From NCBI RefSeq assembly GCF_016429215.1, contig NZ_JAELUH010000032.1, positions 1 through 57,483 of the forward strand: a stretch of 57,483 nt of DNA, given 5' to 3'. The notes under the pieces were generated by a model that was not told where the DNA came from, did no database searches, and was given only the letters and a program-made list of their open reading frames with translations. This document shows positions 1-8,690 of the stretch, piece after piece; the first letter of the stretch is position 1, and each line of letters opens with the position of its first letter. A program made the translations under genes and the position numbers. The stretch comes from Herbaspirillum sp. ASV7. GTDB taxonomy: Bacteria > Pseudomonadota > Gammaproteobacteria > Burkholderiales > Burkholderiaceae_D.

Positions 1-322
1 GGGCGGTGTAGTCCTCGCGCGCCAGCGCCATGGGGCCGGCGATGCGGGTGGGATTGGCAAAGTTCTCGCTGGTGGAATATTCGACCAGCATGCGCGCATT
101 GCGGTCGGTGCGAGCCCAGACGATGGTGCTGTCGCGCGTCACGTCGCCGCTCATGATGCCGCCCGGGAACTGCGGACGCAGGCGTTCGGAGGTCACGATG
201 GCGGGCGCGGCGGCAAAGGTGTTGGGGGCGGCGATCACCGCAGCACCGCCCACGGCGGTGGCAGCGCTGTCGCGCAGGAAACGGCGTCGGCTGTGGTCGG
301 CTGGCGACTTCTGGTCTGGCAT
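1..322 (-). CDS. phoD: PhoD-family alkaline phosphatase/phosphodiesterase, 5' part only
   Basis: Only the first 107 codons lie in the window; the rest is beyond the left edge. The N-terminus has a twin-arginine signal (SRRRFL near residue 11) followed by a hydrophobic Ala/Gly stretch, so it should be exported folded by the Tat system. The following segment (GGIMSGDVTRDSTIVWARTD and on) matches the N-terminal domain of PhoD, a metal-dependent phosphodiesterase/phosphatase used in phosphate scavenging. The ATG at 322 is preceded by AGGAG. A three-unit Pho box lies upstream at 379-407, in line with phosphate-starvation control. The catalytic domain cannot be checked here. Confidence 0.8.
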   Translation of the reverse strand, partial: MPDQKSPADHSRRRFLRDSAATAVGGAAVIAAPNTFAAAPAIVTSERLRPQFPGGIMSGDVTRDSTIVWARTDRNARMLVEYSTSENFANPTRIAGPMALAREDYTA

Positions 323-378
323 GGCAACTCCTGTTAGGGTAAGTGAAGCAAGGGGGAGTTGCAATTTAGCAATCAAGT

Positions 379-407
379 ATGACCATTCCGTGAACGCTTG
401 ATGACCA
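379..407 (-). promoter_or_regulatory. Pho box (PhoB-binding repeats) upstream of phoD
   Basis: Read on the minus strand there are three 7-bp units, TGGTCAT, CGTTCAC and TGGTCAT, each separated by 4 bp (11-bp period). This is the layout of PhoB boxes (consensus CTGTCAT-N4-CTGTCAC). It lies 57-85 bp upstream of the PhoD start codon. Confidence 0.6.
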
Positions 408-477
408 ACCCGGACCTGAGCCCGGGGAAACCGCAAAATGACGCAGTTTTCATCAAATTTCGAGGCGCCTTGTGAGC

Positions 478-493
478 TGCACCAAAATGTAGC
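478..493 (+). promoter_or_regulatory. Weak NtrC-like half site
   Basis: TGCACCAAAATGTAGC has an intact left half (TGCAC) of the NtrC site TGCAC-N7-GTGCA but a degenerate right half. It is centred about 150 bp upstream of the expected amt transcription start. A hairpin-forming repeat GCCGGG-ATTTCA-CCCGGC (492-509) follows directly; its role is unclear. Confidence 0.35.
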
Positions 494-517
494 CGGGATT
501 TCACCCGGCCGGCAGAT

Positions 518-534
518 TGCACAGCATTCGTGCA
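518..534 (+). promoter_or_regulatory. NtrC-type enhancer site upstream of amt
   Basis: TGCACAGCATTCGTGCA is a perfect TGCAC-N7-GTGCA dyad, the consensus for NtrC (GlnG). Its centre lies about 110 bp upstream of the start point expected from the sigma-54 element at 610-625, the usual distance for an NtrC enhancer. Confidence 0.65.
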
Positions 535-609
535 GATCAAAGACTGACAATCACCTGACGCACTGAAAATATCCTTTTTAATCAATCCACTGAAAAATAA
601 TCACCAAAA

Positions 610-625
610 TGGAACGGAAATTGCT
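610..625 (+). promoter_or_regulatory. Sigma-54 (-24/-12) promoter of amt
   Basis: TGGAACGGAAATTGCT fits the RpoN consensus TGGCAC-N5-TTGCW. The invariant GG (611-612) and GC (623-624) are separated by exactly 10 bp. With the NtrC dyad at 518-534 this points to nitrogen-limitation control of the ammonium transporter. Confidence 0.65.
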
Positions 626-676
626 TTAGAAGCAGCTTCCTCTTCTTACATTGCACAATTTTTGGGAGATTTTTTG

Positions 677-1879
677 GTGGACGATCACAAAAACGGCGCA
701 GACGCCCTCTTCATCCTCTTGGGGGCGATCATGATCCTGGCCATGCACGCCGGCTTTGCCTTCCTGGAACTGGGAACGGTACGCAAGAAGAACCAGGTCA
801 ATGCCCTGGTCAAGATCCTGGCCGACTTTGCGGTTTCGACCATTGTCTATTTCTTCATCGGCTATTACGTGGCCTACGGCGTGAGCTTCTTTGCCGGTGC
901 CGAGACGCTGGCGCAGAAGAGCGGCTTCGAGCTGGTCAAGTTCTTCTTCCTGCTGACCTTTGCCGCCGCCATTCCCGCCATCATCTCCGGCGGCATTGCC
1001 GAGCGCTCCAAGTTCAATCCGCAGCTGGTAGCCACGGCGGTACTGGTGGGCCTGGTCTATCCCTTCTTCGAGGGGATCGCCTGGAACCAGCACCTGGGCG
1101 TGCAGGCCTGGCTGGCACAGGCCTTCGGCGCCGAGTTCCATGACTTCGCCGGCTCCATCGTGGTCCACGCCGTGGGTGGCTGGATCGCCTTGCCGGCAGT
1201 GCTGCTGCTGGGTGCACGTCGTGGCCGCTACAGCAAGGAAGGCGCGGTCGCCGCGCATCCGCCTTCCAACATCCCCTTCCTGGCGCTGGGTGCGTGGATC
1301 CTGACGGTGGGCTGGTTCGGCTTCAACGTGATGAGCGCGCAGACGCTGGACAAGATGAATGGCCTGGTGGCCATGAACTCGCTCATGGCCATGGCCGGCG
1401 GCACGCTGGTGGCGCTGGTGATGGGCCGCAACGACCCCGGCTTCGCCTACAACGGTCCGCTGGCCGGGCTGGTCGCGGTATGCGCGGGCTCGGACCTGAT
1501 GCACCCGCTGGGCGCGCTGGTCACCGGCGGCATCGCCGGTGCCATTTTCGTGTGGATGTTTACCCGCACCCAGAACAAATGGAAGATCGACGACGTGCTT
1601 GGCGTCTGGCCGCTGCACGGCCTGTGCGGATTGTGGGGCGGCATCGCCGCCGGCATCTTCGGCCTGCAGGCGCTGGGCGGTCGCGGTGGTGTGTCCTTCA
1701 TGGCGCAATTGATCGGCAGCCTCATGGGCATCGCCATTGCCGCCGCCGGCGGCTGGGTGGTGTATGGCGTGCTCAAGAAAGTGGTCGGCATCCGCCTGGA
1801 TCCGGAGCAGGAGTTCGAAGGCGCGGATCTGGCCATTCACAAGATCTCGTCGACGGCGGAGCGGGAGACTAGCTGGTGA
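677..1879 (+). CDS. amt: Ammonium transporter (Amt/Mep/Rh family)
   Basis: A polytopic inner-membrane channel for ammonium uptake. The reading frame opens at 662 (TTG), but GTG at 677 sits 8 bp after GGAG and gives the typical N-terminus (DDHKNGADALFILLGAIM), so 677 (400 aa) is preferred. The family's twin histidines are visible: one in FAGSIVVHAVGG and one in GVWPLHGLCGLWGG. The short N-terminus and the motif GTVRKKNQVNALVKILADF resemble the compact Amt subtype. A sigma-54 promoter and an NtrC site lie upstream. No glnK gene is adjacent; the next gene is convergent. Confidence 0.92.
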   Translation: MDDHKNGADALFILLGAIMILAMHAGFAFLELGTVRKKNQVNALVKILADFAVSTIVYFFIGYYVAYGVSFFAGAETLAQKSGFELVKFFFLLTFAAAIPAIISGGIAERSKFNPQLVATAVLVGLVYPFFEGIAWNQHLGVQAWLAQAFGAEFHDFAGSIVVHAVGGWIALPAVLLLGARRGRYSKEGAVAAHPPSNIPFLALGAWILTVGWFGFNVMSAQTLDKMNGLVAMNSLMAMAGGTLVALVMGRNDPGFAYNGPLAGLVAVCAGSDLMHPLGALVTGGIAGAIFVWMFTRTQNKWKIDDVLGVWPLHGLCGLWGGIAAGIFGLQALGGRGGVSFMAQLIGSLMGIAIAAAGGWVVYGVLKKVVGIRLDPEQEFEGADLAIHKISSTAERETSW

Positions 1880-1975
1880 TCTCTGGCGAGAGCATCGCGT
1901 GATGCCAAGTCGTCGCCAAGCTGATATTTCCCTGATCTGCCCGACTGCGAGGAGCGCTTGTCCTTGCTGCGCTCG

Positions 1976-3352
1976 TCATTGCTTGCTCACTGTCCCGGAC
2001 CAGCCCGGGATCTGTATGATCGCCTCACTGATCGTCGCTCCCGGGCCCGTCACCACATAGGCGCTGGATGGGATGGCCTGTATCGTCGGCCCCAGAATGG
2101 TGTGATGGCCGGAGTTTGTCGAAAAATAGAAGCCACGCGGCTGGCCTTTGTCCATGCTGATCATGCCGCCGCCCATCCATACCAGGCCATCCCCATCCAC
2201 CCGCACACCCGCCTCGCGCGCGCCATCGACTTCGCAATTGCTGAACTGCACGCCGCCTCTGATCCAGAACTCGTAACGCGGATTACCCCAGGCATGGACG
2301 GCATTGTAGAAATTATGGGCGCTACCGGTATCGCGCACACCAGCGACCGTCACGTGGGCAATGACGATGTCGCTGAAATGACTGTCACCGGCCGAATTGA
2401 GTATCCCAAACAGTGGTGCGCCAGACGGCATCACCGAAGCGGTATCGGCCGTGATAGTGCTTTGCTGCACCATGAACTCCCAGACATTGGTGTACCAGGA
2501 GCGGGGATTTGCCAGCGTGCCGTCGGGGTTGACGGCAATCGTCCCCAAATGCAGTCCGGCGATGCGGTTGTCGTTGTAGTAGAGGCCGCGGTGCAGACCA
2601 CCATGCCCACCCTGGATATCGGCGCCAAAGTCGGCCAGCCCTGAGCCATCGAGGCCAAGATCGAAGAGATTCGCCTGATTGTGTTCGCCAGCAGGTTCCT
2701 GGATCACCGCGCGCATGGGTGCCAGAGCGACAATCCATGACACGCCGCGCCCTTCCCCTTGCAAGCTGACCTGCCCATGGCCGAAGGGACCTGCATCGTG
2801 CAGCCCCGGAAGAACGATCGTACTGCCCACACCGCATACGCCATGCGGCAGATGCAGTTCTCCGAGATCCCACGCCGGCACGGAACGACCCGCCAGGACC
2901 GCATTGATCGCCGGGGCATCATCGGTGCCGTAGGCGACGTATGCCTTCTGGCTGGCTACGGACGACTGGGCCGGATCGACCAGGGTGATCTGCGACTGCG
3001 ATTGCACCGAACCGATCTTGGTCGACAGATTCTCACCGCGCGCGCCCGCTCCTGCGACCACGATCAGCTTGCCCGCATCCTTGGCCTGGAACCAGCCGTG
3101 CGGTACGCTCAGCGTGTTGGATCCTGCTGCAATGCCGACCTCTGTCCAGCGCAACACCTGGGTGTCGCACACGGCTCCGTAGTCGAGCACGCTGGGCTGG
3201 TCGTGCAGCTTGTCTGCAAGCGAGCGTGTCGCCGTAGCGTGTTTGACCAGCACGCCCGTGGTAGACAGGTCAAGCCCGGCCGCCTGCACAACCGCAGCCA
3301 GACAACAGCTCAGCGAGAAAGACAGGAATAAACTGCAAAACAGTCGCTTCAT
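1976..3352 (-). CDS. Secreted right-handed beta-helix protein (pectate-lyase-superfamily / tailspike-like)
   Basis: 458 aa with a clear Sec signal peptide (MKRLF followed by a hydrophobic core, likely cleaved after VQA at residue 24). The signature N-terminal block of the pectate-lyase/tailspike superfamily is present but split: VLDYGAV near residue 55, then a roughly 80-residue Gly/Val-rich insert, then YGTDDAPAINAVL near 145. Similar inserts occur in phage tailspikes. The remainder is rich in short beta-strand repeats with G, N and D turns (for example GDSHFSDIVIAHVTVAGV). No catalytic residues can be assigned, so the substrate (probably a polysaccharide) is unknown. It stands alone, convergent with amt. 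Confidence 0.7.
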   Translation of the reverse strand: MKRLFCSLFLSFSLSCCLAAVVQAAGLDLSTTGVLVKHATATRSLADKLHDQPSVLDYGAVCDTQVLRWTEVGIAAGSNTLSVPHGWFQAKDAGKLIVVAGAGARGENLSTKIGSVQSQSQITLVDPAQSSVASQKAYVAYGTDDAPAINAVLAGRSVPAWDLGELHLPHGVCGVGSTIVLPGLHDAGPFGHGQVSLQGEGRGVSWIVALAPMRAVIQEPAGEHNQANLFDLGLDGSGLADFGADIQGGHGGLHRGLYYNDNRIAGLHLGTIAVNPDGTLANPRSWYTNVWEFMVQQSTITADTASVMPSGAPLFGILNSAGDSHFSDIVIAHVTVAGVRDTGSAHNFYNAVHAWGNPRYEFWIRGGVQFSNCEVDGAREAGVRVDGDGLVWMGGGMISMDKGQPRGFYFSTNSGHHTILGPTIQAIPSSAYVVTGPGATISEAIIQIPGWSGTVSKQ

Positions 3353-3445
3353 GAGGCTATCCTCCGTTGCTGCAACACTTTGTCAGTACGGCAAGGCTCC
3401 GTCAGGAAAGGCGATGCAATATCAAGCTTCGTGATCGATGAATTT

Positions 3446-4996
3446 TCAGTCGCCCTTGACCTTGAACACACTGACCGTCTGCCTCAGCCTGGCCGCTTGA
3501 TCTTCCAGCGCACCAGCGGCTGCGGCAGCTTGCTCGACCAGGGCGGCGTTTTGCTGCGTGACCTGGTCCATTTGCGTCATGGCCGTGTTGATCTGGCCGA
3601 TACCTTCGGTCTGCTCCTGGCTGGCCACACTGATCTCCTGCACGATATCGGTCACCTGCCTGACGCTGCTCACCACCTCTTGCATGGTGGCACCGGCCTG
3701 CGTCACCAGCGAGCTACCGTCGGCGACCTTGCTCACGGAGTCATCGATCAGCGTCTTGATTTCCTTGGCCGCCGCCGCCGAGCGCTGGGCCAGGCCGCGC
3801 ACTTCTGAGGCGACCACGGCAAACCCGCGCCCCTGCTCGCCTGCCCGGGCCGCCTCGACAGCGGCGTTCAGCGCCAGGATATTGGTCTGGAAAGCAATGC
3901 CGTCGATAACGGAAATGATATCCACGATGCGTTTGGATGATTCGTTGATGCCGGCCATTTTCTGGACGACGTCACCGACCACGCTGCCGCCCCGCGCCGC
4001 GATCTCGGACGCCTGCGAGGCCAGCGCGCTGGCCTGGCGCGCGTTGCTGGCATTATGTCCGACCGTCGAGGTCAGTTCTTCCATGGCCGATGCGGTCTCT
4101 TCCAGCGAACTGGCCTGTTGTTCGGTACGCGAGGAAAGCTCCAGATTGCCAGTAGCAATCTGGCTCGACGCGGTGGCCACCGTATCGGTGCCGCTACGTA
4201 CCTCGCGCACGATGCCGGTCAGGTTATCGTTCATGGTCCGCAGCGCGCTGATCAGCATGCCGGTCTCATCCTTGCTTGCGGGCCGGATCTCGGCCGTCAG
4301 GTCGCCCGCAGCGACCCGCTGCGCCACCGCCACGGCCTGGCCCAGCGGGCCGGTGATGCTATGCGTGGCATACCAGGCTGAGAAGGTTGCCAGGACAACG
4401 GCAGCCACAGTCAGGCCGAGCAGGATCTCCAGGGTCAGGGTATAGTCCGCCCGCATGGCGTCGATGCTTTGGCGGTTTTGTTTTTCCTGCAGCTCTATCA
4501 TTGCCTGGATGTCGCTGAACCATTGATTCTGCGGCCCTTGCACGGCGCTCTGCAGGTAGCCGGCCGCCTCCTTCTCGCTGGACGCCTCGGCCAGCGCAAT
4601 CACCTTGTCGAACTCCGGCCGCAGCTTGGCGCGGTCGGCTTCGATCGCAGCGCTCAGCTGCCTGGCCGCGTCGGTCTTGACCTGAGTCTGCAGCCTGGCG
4701 AAGGTATCGTCGTACTGCTTGCGTGCCTTGAGTACGATGTCCTTCTGACTGCGGCGCGTGTCGGCATCGGTATAGAGAATGATATTGCGCAAGGAACGCA
4801 CTTCGGTATTGAGGAAACCGCGCATGGCGTTGGCCGCGGCGATCTTGACGTTGTTCTCTTCGACGATGACCTCAGCCCGCCCGTTATTTGCCGCCAGGGC
4901 TTTCCAGCTCACCAGCGCTATCGCGCACAACAGCAAAAGCACTACTGCGAAGGCGATGGCCAGGCGCGTTCCAATTTTCAAATCCGAATATTTCAC
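3446..4996 (-). CDS. Methyl-accepting chemotaxis protein with 4HB-type sensor
   Basis: 516 aa. The order is: TM1 (about 12-34), a periplasmic helical sensor of about 155 residues of the 4HB_MCP type, TM2 (about 190-212), HAMP (about 213-265) and a long cytoplasmic signalling coiled coil. The diagnostic hairpin tip ([20 protein letters not shown]) is intact. The C-terminus ends in FKVKGD and lacks the NWETF-type pentapeptide that tethers CheR/CheB, so adaptation probably relies on other receptors. It is not next to che or fli genes. The ligand cannot be predicted. Confidence 0.93.
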   Translation of the reverse strand: MKYSDLKIGTRLAIAFAVVLLLLCAIALVSWKALAANNGRAEVIVEENNVKIAAANAMRGFLNTEVRSLRNIILYTDADTRRSQKDIVLKARKQYDDTFARLQTQVKTDAARQLSAAIEADRAKLRPEFDKVIALAEASSEKEAAGYLQSAVQGPQNQWFSDIQAMIELQEKQNRQSIDAMRADYTLTLEILLGLTVAAVVLATFSAWYATHSITGPLGQAVAVAQRVAAGDLTAEIRPASKDETGMLISALRTMNDNLTGIVREVRSGTDTVATASSQIATGNLELSSRTEQQASSLEETASAMEELTSTVGHNASNARQASALASQASEIAARGGSVVGDVVQKMAGINESSKRIVDIISVIDGIAFQTNILALNAAVEAARAGEQGRGFAVVASEVRGLAQRSAAAAKEIKTLIDDSVSKVADGSSLVTQAGATMQEVVSSVRQVTDIVQEISVASQEQTEGIGQINTAMTQMDQVTQQNAALVEQAAAAAGALEDQAARLRQTVSVFKVKGD

Positions 4997-5254
4997 GAGT
5001 CTCCCTCCCCGAAGTTACCCATTGGCAGCATTTTTTATTAACACTTTATTACCATTTCTCGCAAAGTCACATCGACAAATGATGTTGTGGTGGAGATGCT
5101 GCCATAAGGATGGCTTGCGCGCTGAGGTGACCTCAAGTTTCTTTGTCGAGCTTATTCCTGAAAACAATTACAAGGACTGTATGCTACCGCTGAAAGCGGC
5201 ACCTACGAAATTACAATGGCCCGCATGTCAGAGCTACTCACAACCGGAGCAACA

Positions 5255-5704
5255 TTAGATTGCTCGCTGGTGTGGAAATGCCAAATGGAGCAATGGATAA
5301 GGACGCCCTTGACCGTCTAATTCTGATCGACCTGTCCTGATAAAACCCAGGTGCAAGTAAAAGGCGGATGCCTGTTCGTTTTGTTCGTTGACATCCGTCG
5401 TCAGAAAGGGCGATAAGCTCAGGGCGTATTCGACCAGGCCACGACCAATTCCTTTGCCGTGATGGGCTGGATCGATAAACAACGCCTCCATGTGCGAGTC
5501 GTCCAATAGCATGAAACCCAACGGCCAGTCGTTCTCGTCGACGGCCAATAGCAATGGCGCAGCTGGAAGAAATTCCCGGACCTCATTGGCAATTTCCGCA
5601 TAATCCTTCTGGCTCAAAAAATCATGCGTGGCCAGTACCGCATTACGCCAGATTTCCAGTACGCGATCACCATCCTCGCGATGTGATTTTCTGATATTCA
5701 TCAT
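5255..5704 (-). CDS. yjaB: GNAT N-acetyltransferase, YjaB-like
   Basis: 149 aa, close by eye to Escherichia coli YjaB over its full length: shared stretches include THDFLS, GFMLL, ALFIDP, TTDVNEQNEQA and RPYPLLHL. The acetyl-CoA pyrophosphate loop is HHGKGIGRGLVEYAL (about residues 84-98). YjaB binds acetyl-CoA but its physiological substrate is unsettled. Two tandem ATGs (5704, 5701) are possible starts. It sits 6 bp downstream of the P-loop gene on the same strand, so they may be cotranscribed. Local base composition is visibly less GC-rich than the flanking genes, which could mean acquisition. Confidence 0.85.
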   Translation of the reverse strand: MMNIRKSHREDGDRVLEIWRNAVLATHDFLSQKDYAEIANEVREFLPAAPLLLAVDENDWPLGFMLLDDSHMEALFIDPAHHGKGIGRGLVEYALSLSPFLTTDVNEQNEQASAFYLHLGFIRTGRSELDGQGRPYPLLHLAFPHQRAI

Positions 5705-5710
5705 ATGTCT

Positions 5711-6235
5711 CTAGATGAGAGTCGGCGTTATCGAGCTAGTGCTGACAAAATCAATATCGAATTCCTCGCACTCGACTTCGTCCGGCGGCTCCCAAAGGGT
5801 GCTCGCGATCTCGAATATATGGTCAGGCACCAGCATCGAGAATGTGGGACCTTGCTCTTCATTCCTGCGTCGGACACGTTCGCGACGAAGTTCCAGAGGT
5901 GCGTCAAGCACATGGATACGAAGTGAAAATCCTGCGTCTACGATGCGCCGGCAGAACGCCATTCGCGGCGCTTGCTGGATCAAGCCGAGTTCCAGTACAA
6001 CATCTCGCCTTGAAGCCAGTATTTTTTGGCTATGAATCCAGATCAGGTCTAACAAACGCTCTTTACGCTGGACATACCATGGGACGAAATCGCCTTCGGG
6101 ACGATCTGGACTAAAGAGCTTGGCGAACCACTCATCGAGCGGAATATGGACACCTCCGATATTTTCCGCCAAGGCGGTGCTGAACGTAGATTTTCCAGCC
6201 CCGACGGCGCCTTCAATGAGATGTACTTGATTCAT
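5711..6235 (-). CDS. Small P-loop NTPase / kinase-like protein (AAA_33 type)
   Basis: 174 aa, cytosolic. A Walker A motif GAVGAGKST is at residues 9-17. LDEWFAK near 38 and the Arg-rich segment RRERVRRRNEEQG near 125 look like the lid of small nucleotide or antibiotic kinases (AAA_33/zeta-toxin-like fold). The phosphate acceptor is unknown. It is followed 6 bp later by the YjaB-like acetyltransferase. This acetyltransferase/kinase pairing is reminiscent of small-molecule resistance cassettes, but that is only inference. Confidence 0.6.
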   Translation of the reverse strand: MNQVHLIEGAVGAGKSTFSTALAENIGGVHIPLDEWFAKLFSPDRPEGDFVPWYVQRKERLLDLIWIHSQKILASRRDVVLELGLIQQAPRMAFCRRIVDAGFSLRIHVLDAPLELRRERVRRRNEEQGPTFSMLVPDHIFEIASTLWEPPDEVECEEFDIDFVSTSSITPTLI

Positions 6236-6295
6236 TGCGTAATTTTTCAGTAACAGGCCACGATTGTACGCGGATCAATGAATGTCTGGAACTGA

Positions 6296-6313
6296 CGGCG
6301 GTTCGAACCGCCG
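6296..6313. repeat. 18-bp perfect palindrome between LysR and kinase-like genes
   Basis: CGGCGGTTCGAACCGCCG is fully self-complementary and lies between the stop of the LysR gene (6368) and the start of the P-loop gene (6235). It lacks a following T-run on the minus strand, so it is not a classical terminator; a protein-binding site or integration scar is possible. Confidence 0.5.
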
Positions 6314-6367
6314 ATTATGGATCTTCGCAGTTCTCCGCGCGGTAGTCCAAGACTTCTGCCGACATGA

Positions 6368-7339
6368 TCAGCCACGCGTCGCGGTTCTTTTCCGAGGCTT
6401 AAATGCCCCGGAATTGGACATCGTGAGCAACTCTGACGTGGCACTTTCAAATTTCATCACAAGGAAATCGAGCATGGCTCGCACGCGAGGAGGCATGTAC
6501 TTCGTTGCATGAAAAACGGCATACACGCCGGCTTCCTCGATGCCATCCTGGACCAGCAGCGGAGTAATCTTTCCGTTCCGTATGTCCTCAACGGCGTCCC
6601 AGATGGTTTTTCGCGCCAGTCCTTTACCGTCCAGAAGCCACTCCCGCGCGAGCGCGCCGTCGTTCGTTTCCCAGGCTCGCGCCAATGGAATGACGAAGCG
6701 CTGGTGACGGCCATTCCTTTCGAAGTGCAGCTCGCTCAAAAGACCTGTCGCCGTCGACAGCACGATGAAGTCATGATGGGCCAGATCTTCGATCGTGAGC
6801 GGGGTACCGTGCTGCGCCAGATAGGTGGGCGCGGCACACAGCAGACGCCAGTTCGGCGCCAGCCGGCGGGTGGCGAGCCTGCCCTCATCAGGCATCCCGA
6901 AGCGAATGGCGAGGTCGATGTCATCCGCCAGCAAATCCGACAATGCGTCTGACAGGTGCAGCGCGATCTTCAATTTCGGATGGGCCCTGCAAAACTCATC
7001 CAGCCAAGGCTTGAGTGTGCGGCGGCCAAAATCGGCCGAGGCGGAGATGCGGATTTTCCCCCTTATTTCACGCCTGCCGCCCAAAAGCTCGGCTTCGGCA
7101 TCGTCGACGGCGTCGAGTGCGGTCTTGCAATAGCGGAGGTAGAGCTGTCCCTCCTCGGTAAGGCGCAGCTTACGTGTGGAGCGGTCGAACAGCTTTGTCT
7201 GAAGAGCCGCCTCCAGCTTTTGCAGCCTGGCGCTGGCAGCTGCAGGGGACAGGCCAAGCTTGCGCCCGGCAGAAGAAAGGCTGCCAAGTACGGCAGCCTC
7301 TGAAAAGAGACGCATGTCGCCAAGTCTGTCGGTGGCCAT
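6368..7339 (-). CDS. LysR-family transcriptional regulator
   Basis: 323 aa. The N-terminal winged HTH (about residues 5-64) reads SLSSAGRKLGLSPAAASARLQKLEAALQTKLFDRSTRKLRLTEEG in outline; the rest is the periplasmic-binding-protein-like effector domain. It resembles the CrgA/YhjC-type branch. It is divergent from the MFS exporter gene (start 7448), with an inverted repeat between the two, so it probably controls that transporter. The effector is unknown. Confidence 0.9.
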   Translation of the reverse strand: MATDRLGDMRLFSEAAVLGSLSSAGRKLGLSPAAASARLQKLEAALQTKLFDRSTRKLRLTEEGQLYLRYCKTALDAVDDAEAELLGGRREIRGKIRISASADFGRRTLKPWLDEFCRAHPKLKIALHLSDALSDLLADDIDLAIRFGMPDEGRLATRRLAPNWRLLCAAPTYLAQHGTPLTIEDLAHHDFIVLSTATGLLSELHFERNGRHQRFVIPLARAWETNDGALAREWLLDGKGLARKTIWDAVEDIRNGKITPLLVQDGIEEAGVYAVFHATKYMPPRVRAMLDFLVMKFESATSELLTMSNSGAFKPRKRTATRG

Positions 7340-7381
7340 TGTTCAAGTAGATTTGAAGATGAATCAAATAGTAGACCAATT

Positions 7382-7398
7382 ATCAATTTCAGATTGAT
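7382..7398. promoter_or_regulatory. Inverted repeat in LysR/MFS intergenic region
   Basis: ATCAATTTCAGATTGAT (6-bp arms, 5-bp spacer) lies midway between the divergent LysR and MFS start codons. Position and symmetry suit a LysR operator. Confidence 0.5.
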
Positions 7399-7447
7399 CG
7401 ATCACACTGTGCCCTGTCTCGAACGTAAAGAAAGGGAGTCTCCAGTG

Positions 7448-8650
7448 ATGAATCCATCGAACCCGACCCGCTCTTGCGAGGGTGGTCAGGGTCTGCCGTT
7501 GGCGGCCTTGCTGGCCTTGACGATGGCCAGCTTCATCGCCACCGCAAACGAAAGCGTACCGGCCGGACTGTTATCTGGCATCGCACAGGGCTTGGGCGTT
7601 TCGGAGGCCGGGGCCGGCCAACTGGTGACAGCCTGCGCATTCGGCTCTGGACTGGCGGCGATACCGCTGACAGCCTTATTCGCTGAATGGCCGCGGCGCC
7701 GTCTACTGGTCGTAGCGCTATCGATTTTCGCGGCTGGGAACGCGATGACGGCGGCGACCGATTCCTTCCCCGCAGCATTACTTGCGCGCTTCGTGATCGG
7801 CTTGGCCACAGGCGTGACCTGGAGCCTGTTGGCCGGCTATGCCCGCGCGCTCGTCGGACCTGCGCAACAAGGGCGCGCGATGGCAGTAGCGATGGCCGGC
7901 ATTCCGTTAGCCCTCGCATTGGGCGTGCCGTTGGGCAGCTGGCTTGGTGCGACGGCCGGCTGGCGTAGTGTGTTCCTGTTCCTTGCTGCGATGGCGGCGG
8001 TGCTGATCGCCTGGGTCTATGCCGCCGTTCCTGAACTGCAAGACAGCCAAACGCTGCGACGCAAGCGTTTGCCGGAGGTCCTCGCCACGCCCGGAGTGAG
8101 ACCGGTTCTGGCGGTACTGTCATTGTGGATTTTTGCCCACTACCTGATGTACACCTACGTTTCGCCGATGCTTGCGTGGCTCGGTTTCGCGCCCTACTTG
8201 CAACAGGTATTGCTGATATTTGGCTTGGGCGCGGTGGTCGGCAATTGGCTGGTGGGCGTGCTGATCGACCGCTGGCTGCGTAGTCTGGTACTTGCTTGCC
8301 TGGCAGCGCTGGTTGCGACAGCCGTCGGTTTTGCGTTATCCCCTTCGAACTCCGTGCTGATCGGTATTGGTATCGTCGTGTGGGCAATGAGCTTCGGTGG
8401 CGCCCCCACGCTGCTGCAAACCGCGCTGGCCGATCATGCGGGAGCAGATGCCGGCATTGCGCAGTCGGTACTGGTCACGGTCTTCAACCTGGCCTTCGCC
8501 GGCAGTGGAGCGTTGGGCGGCGCACTCCTGGACACTTGCGGCGCCGGGGCACTTCCTTGCGTTGCGGCTGGCTTGCTTGCAACTGCCGGATTCATCGCCT
8601 GGCAGGCGTCACATTCCGGTTTCAAGGCGGGATACCGATCCGGAAAGTGA
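7448..8650 (+). CDS. MFS transporter, DHA1 (AraJ/YdhP-like) family
   Basis: 400 aa from the ATG at 7448; the frame is open from 7394, but AGGGAG at 7433-7438 supports 7448. Twelve hydrophobic segments are apparent. The motif after TM2 is LFAEWPRRRLLVV, a variant of the DHA1 motif A, and ARFVIGLATGVTWSLLAGYA matches the TM4 region of sugar/arabinose-efflux-type porters. It probably exports a small sugar-like compound or drug. It is divergent from a LysR regulator and is a single-gene unit. Confidence 0.85.
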   Translation: MNPSNPTRSCEGGQGLPLAALLALTMASFIATANESVPAGLLSGIAQGLGVSEAGAGQLVTACAFGSGLAAIPLTALFAEWPRRRLLVVALSIFAAGNAMTAATDSFPAALLARFVIGLATGVTWSLLAGYARALVGPAQQGRAMAVAMAGIPLALALGVPLGSWLGATAGWRSVFLFLAAMAAVLIAWVYAAVPELQDSQTLRRKRLPEVLATPGVRPVLAVLSLWIFAHYLMYTYVSPMLAWLGFAPYLQQVLLIFGLGAVVGNWLVGVLIDRWLRSLVLACLAALVATAVGFALSPSNSVLIGIGIVVWAMSFGGAPTLLQTALADHAGADAGIAQSVLVTVFNLAFAGSGALGGALLDTCGAGALPCVAAGLLATAGFIAWQASHSGFKAGYRSGK

Positions 8651-8690
8651 TCGTGAGAATGGACTGCCATGCAATCCATCGCCGGCAAGA

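Noticed and set aside
626-1840. 404-codon open frame antisense to amt
   Set aside because: Rich in His, Gln and Arg as expected from the complement of a GC-rich gene; the amt frame on the other strand is unmistakable.
5000-5060. Possible sigma-28 promoter upstream of the chemoreceptor gene
   Set aside because: TAAAG and GCC-like elements exist on the minus strand, but their spacing (18 bp) is wrong for the flagellar sigma factor.
6291-6315. GGTTCGAAC string resembling a tRNA T-arm
   Set aside because: The flanking bases do not give a 5-bp T-stem with the correct pairing and no acceptor, D or anticodon arms are present; treated as a palindrome only.
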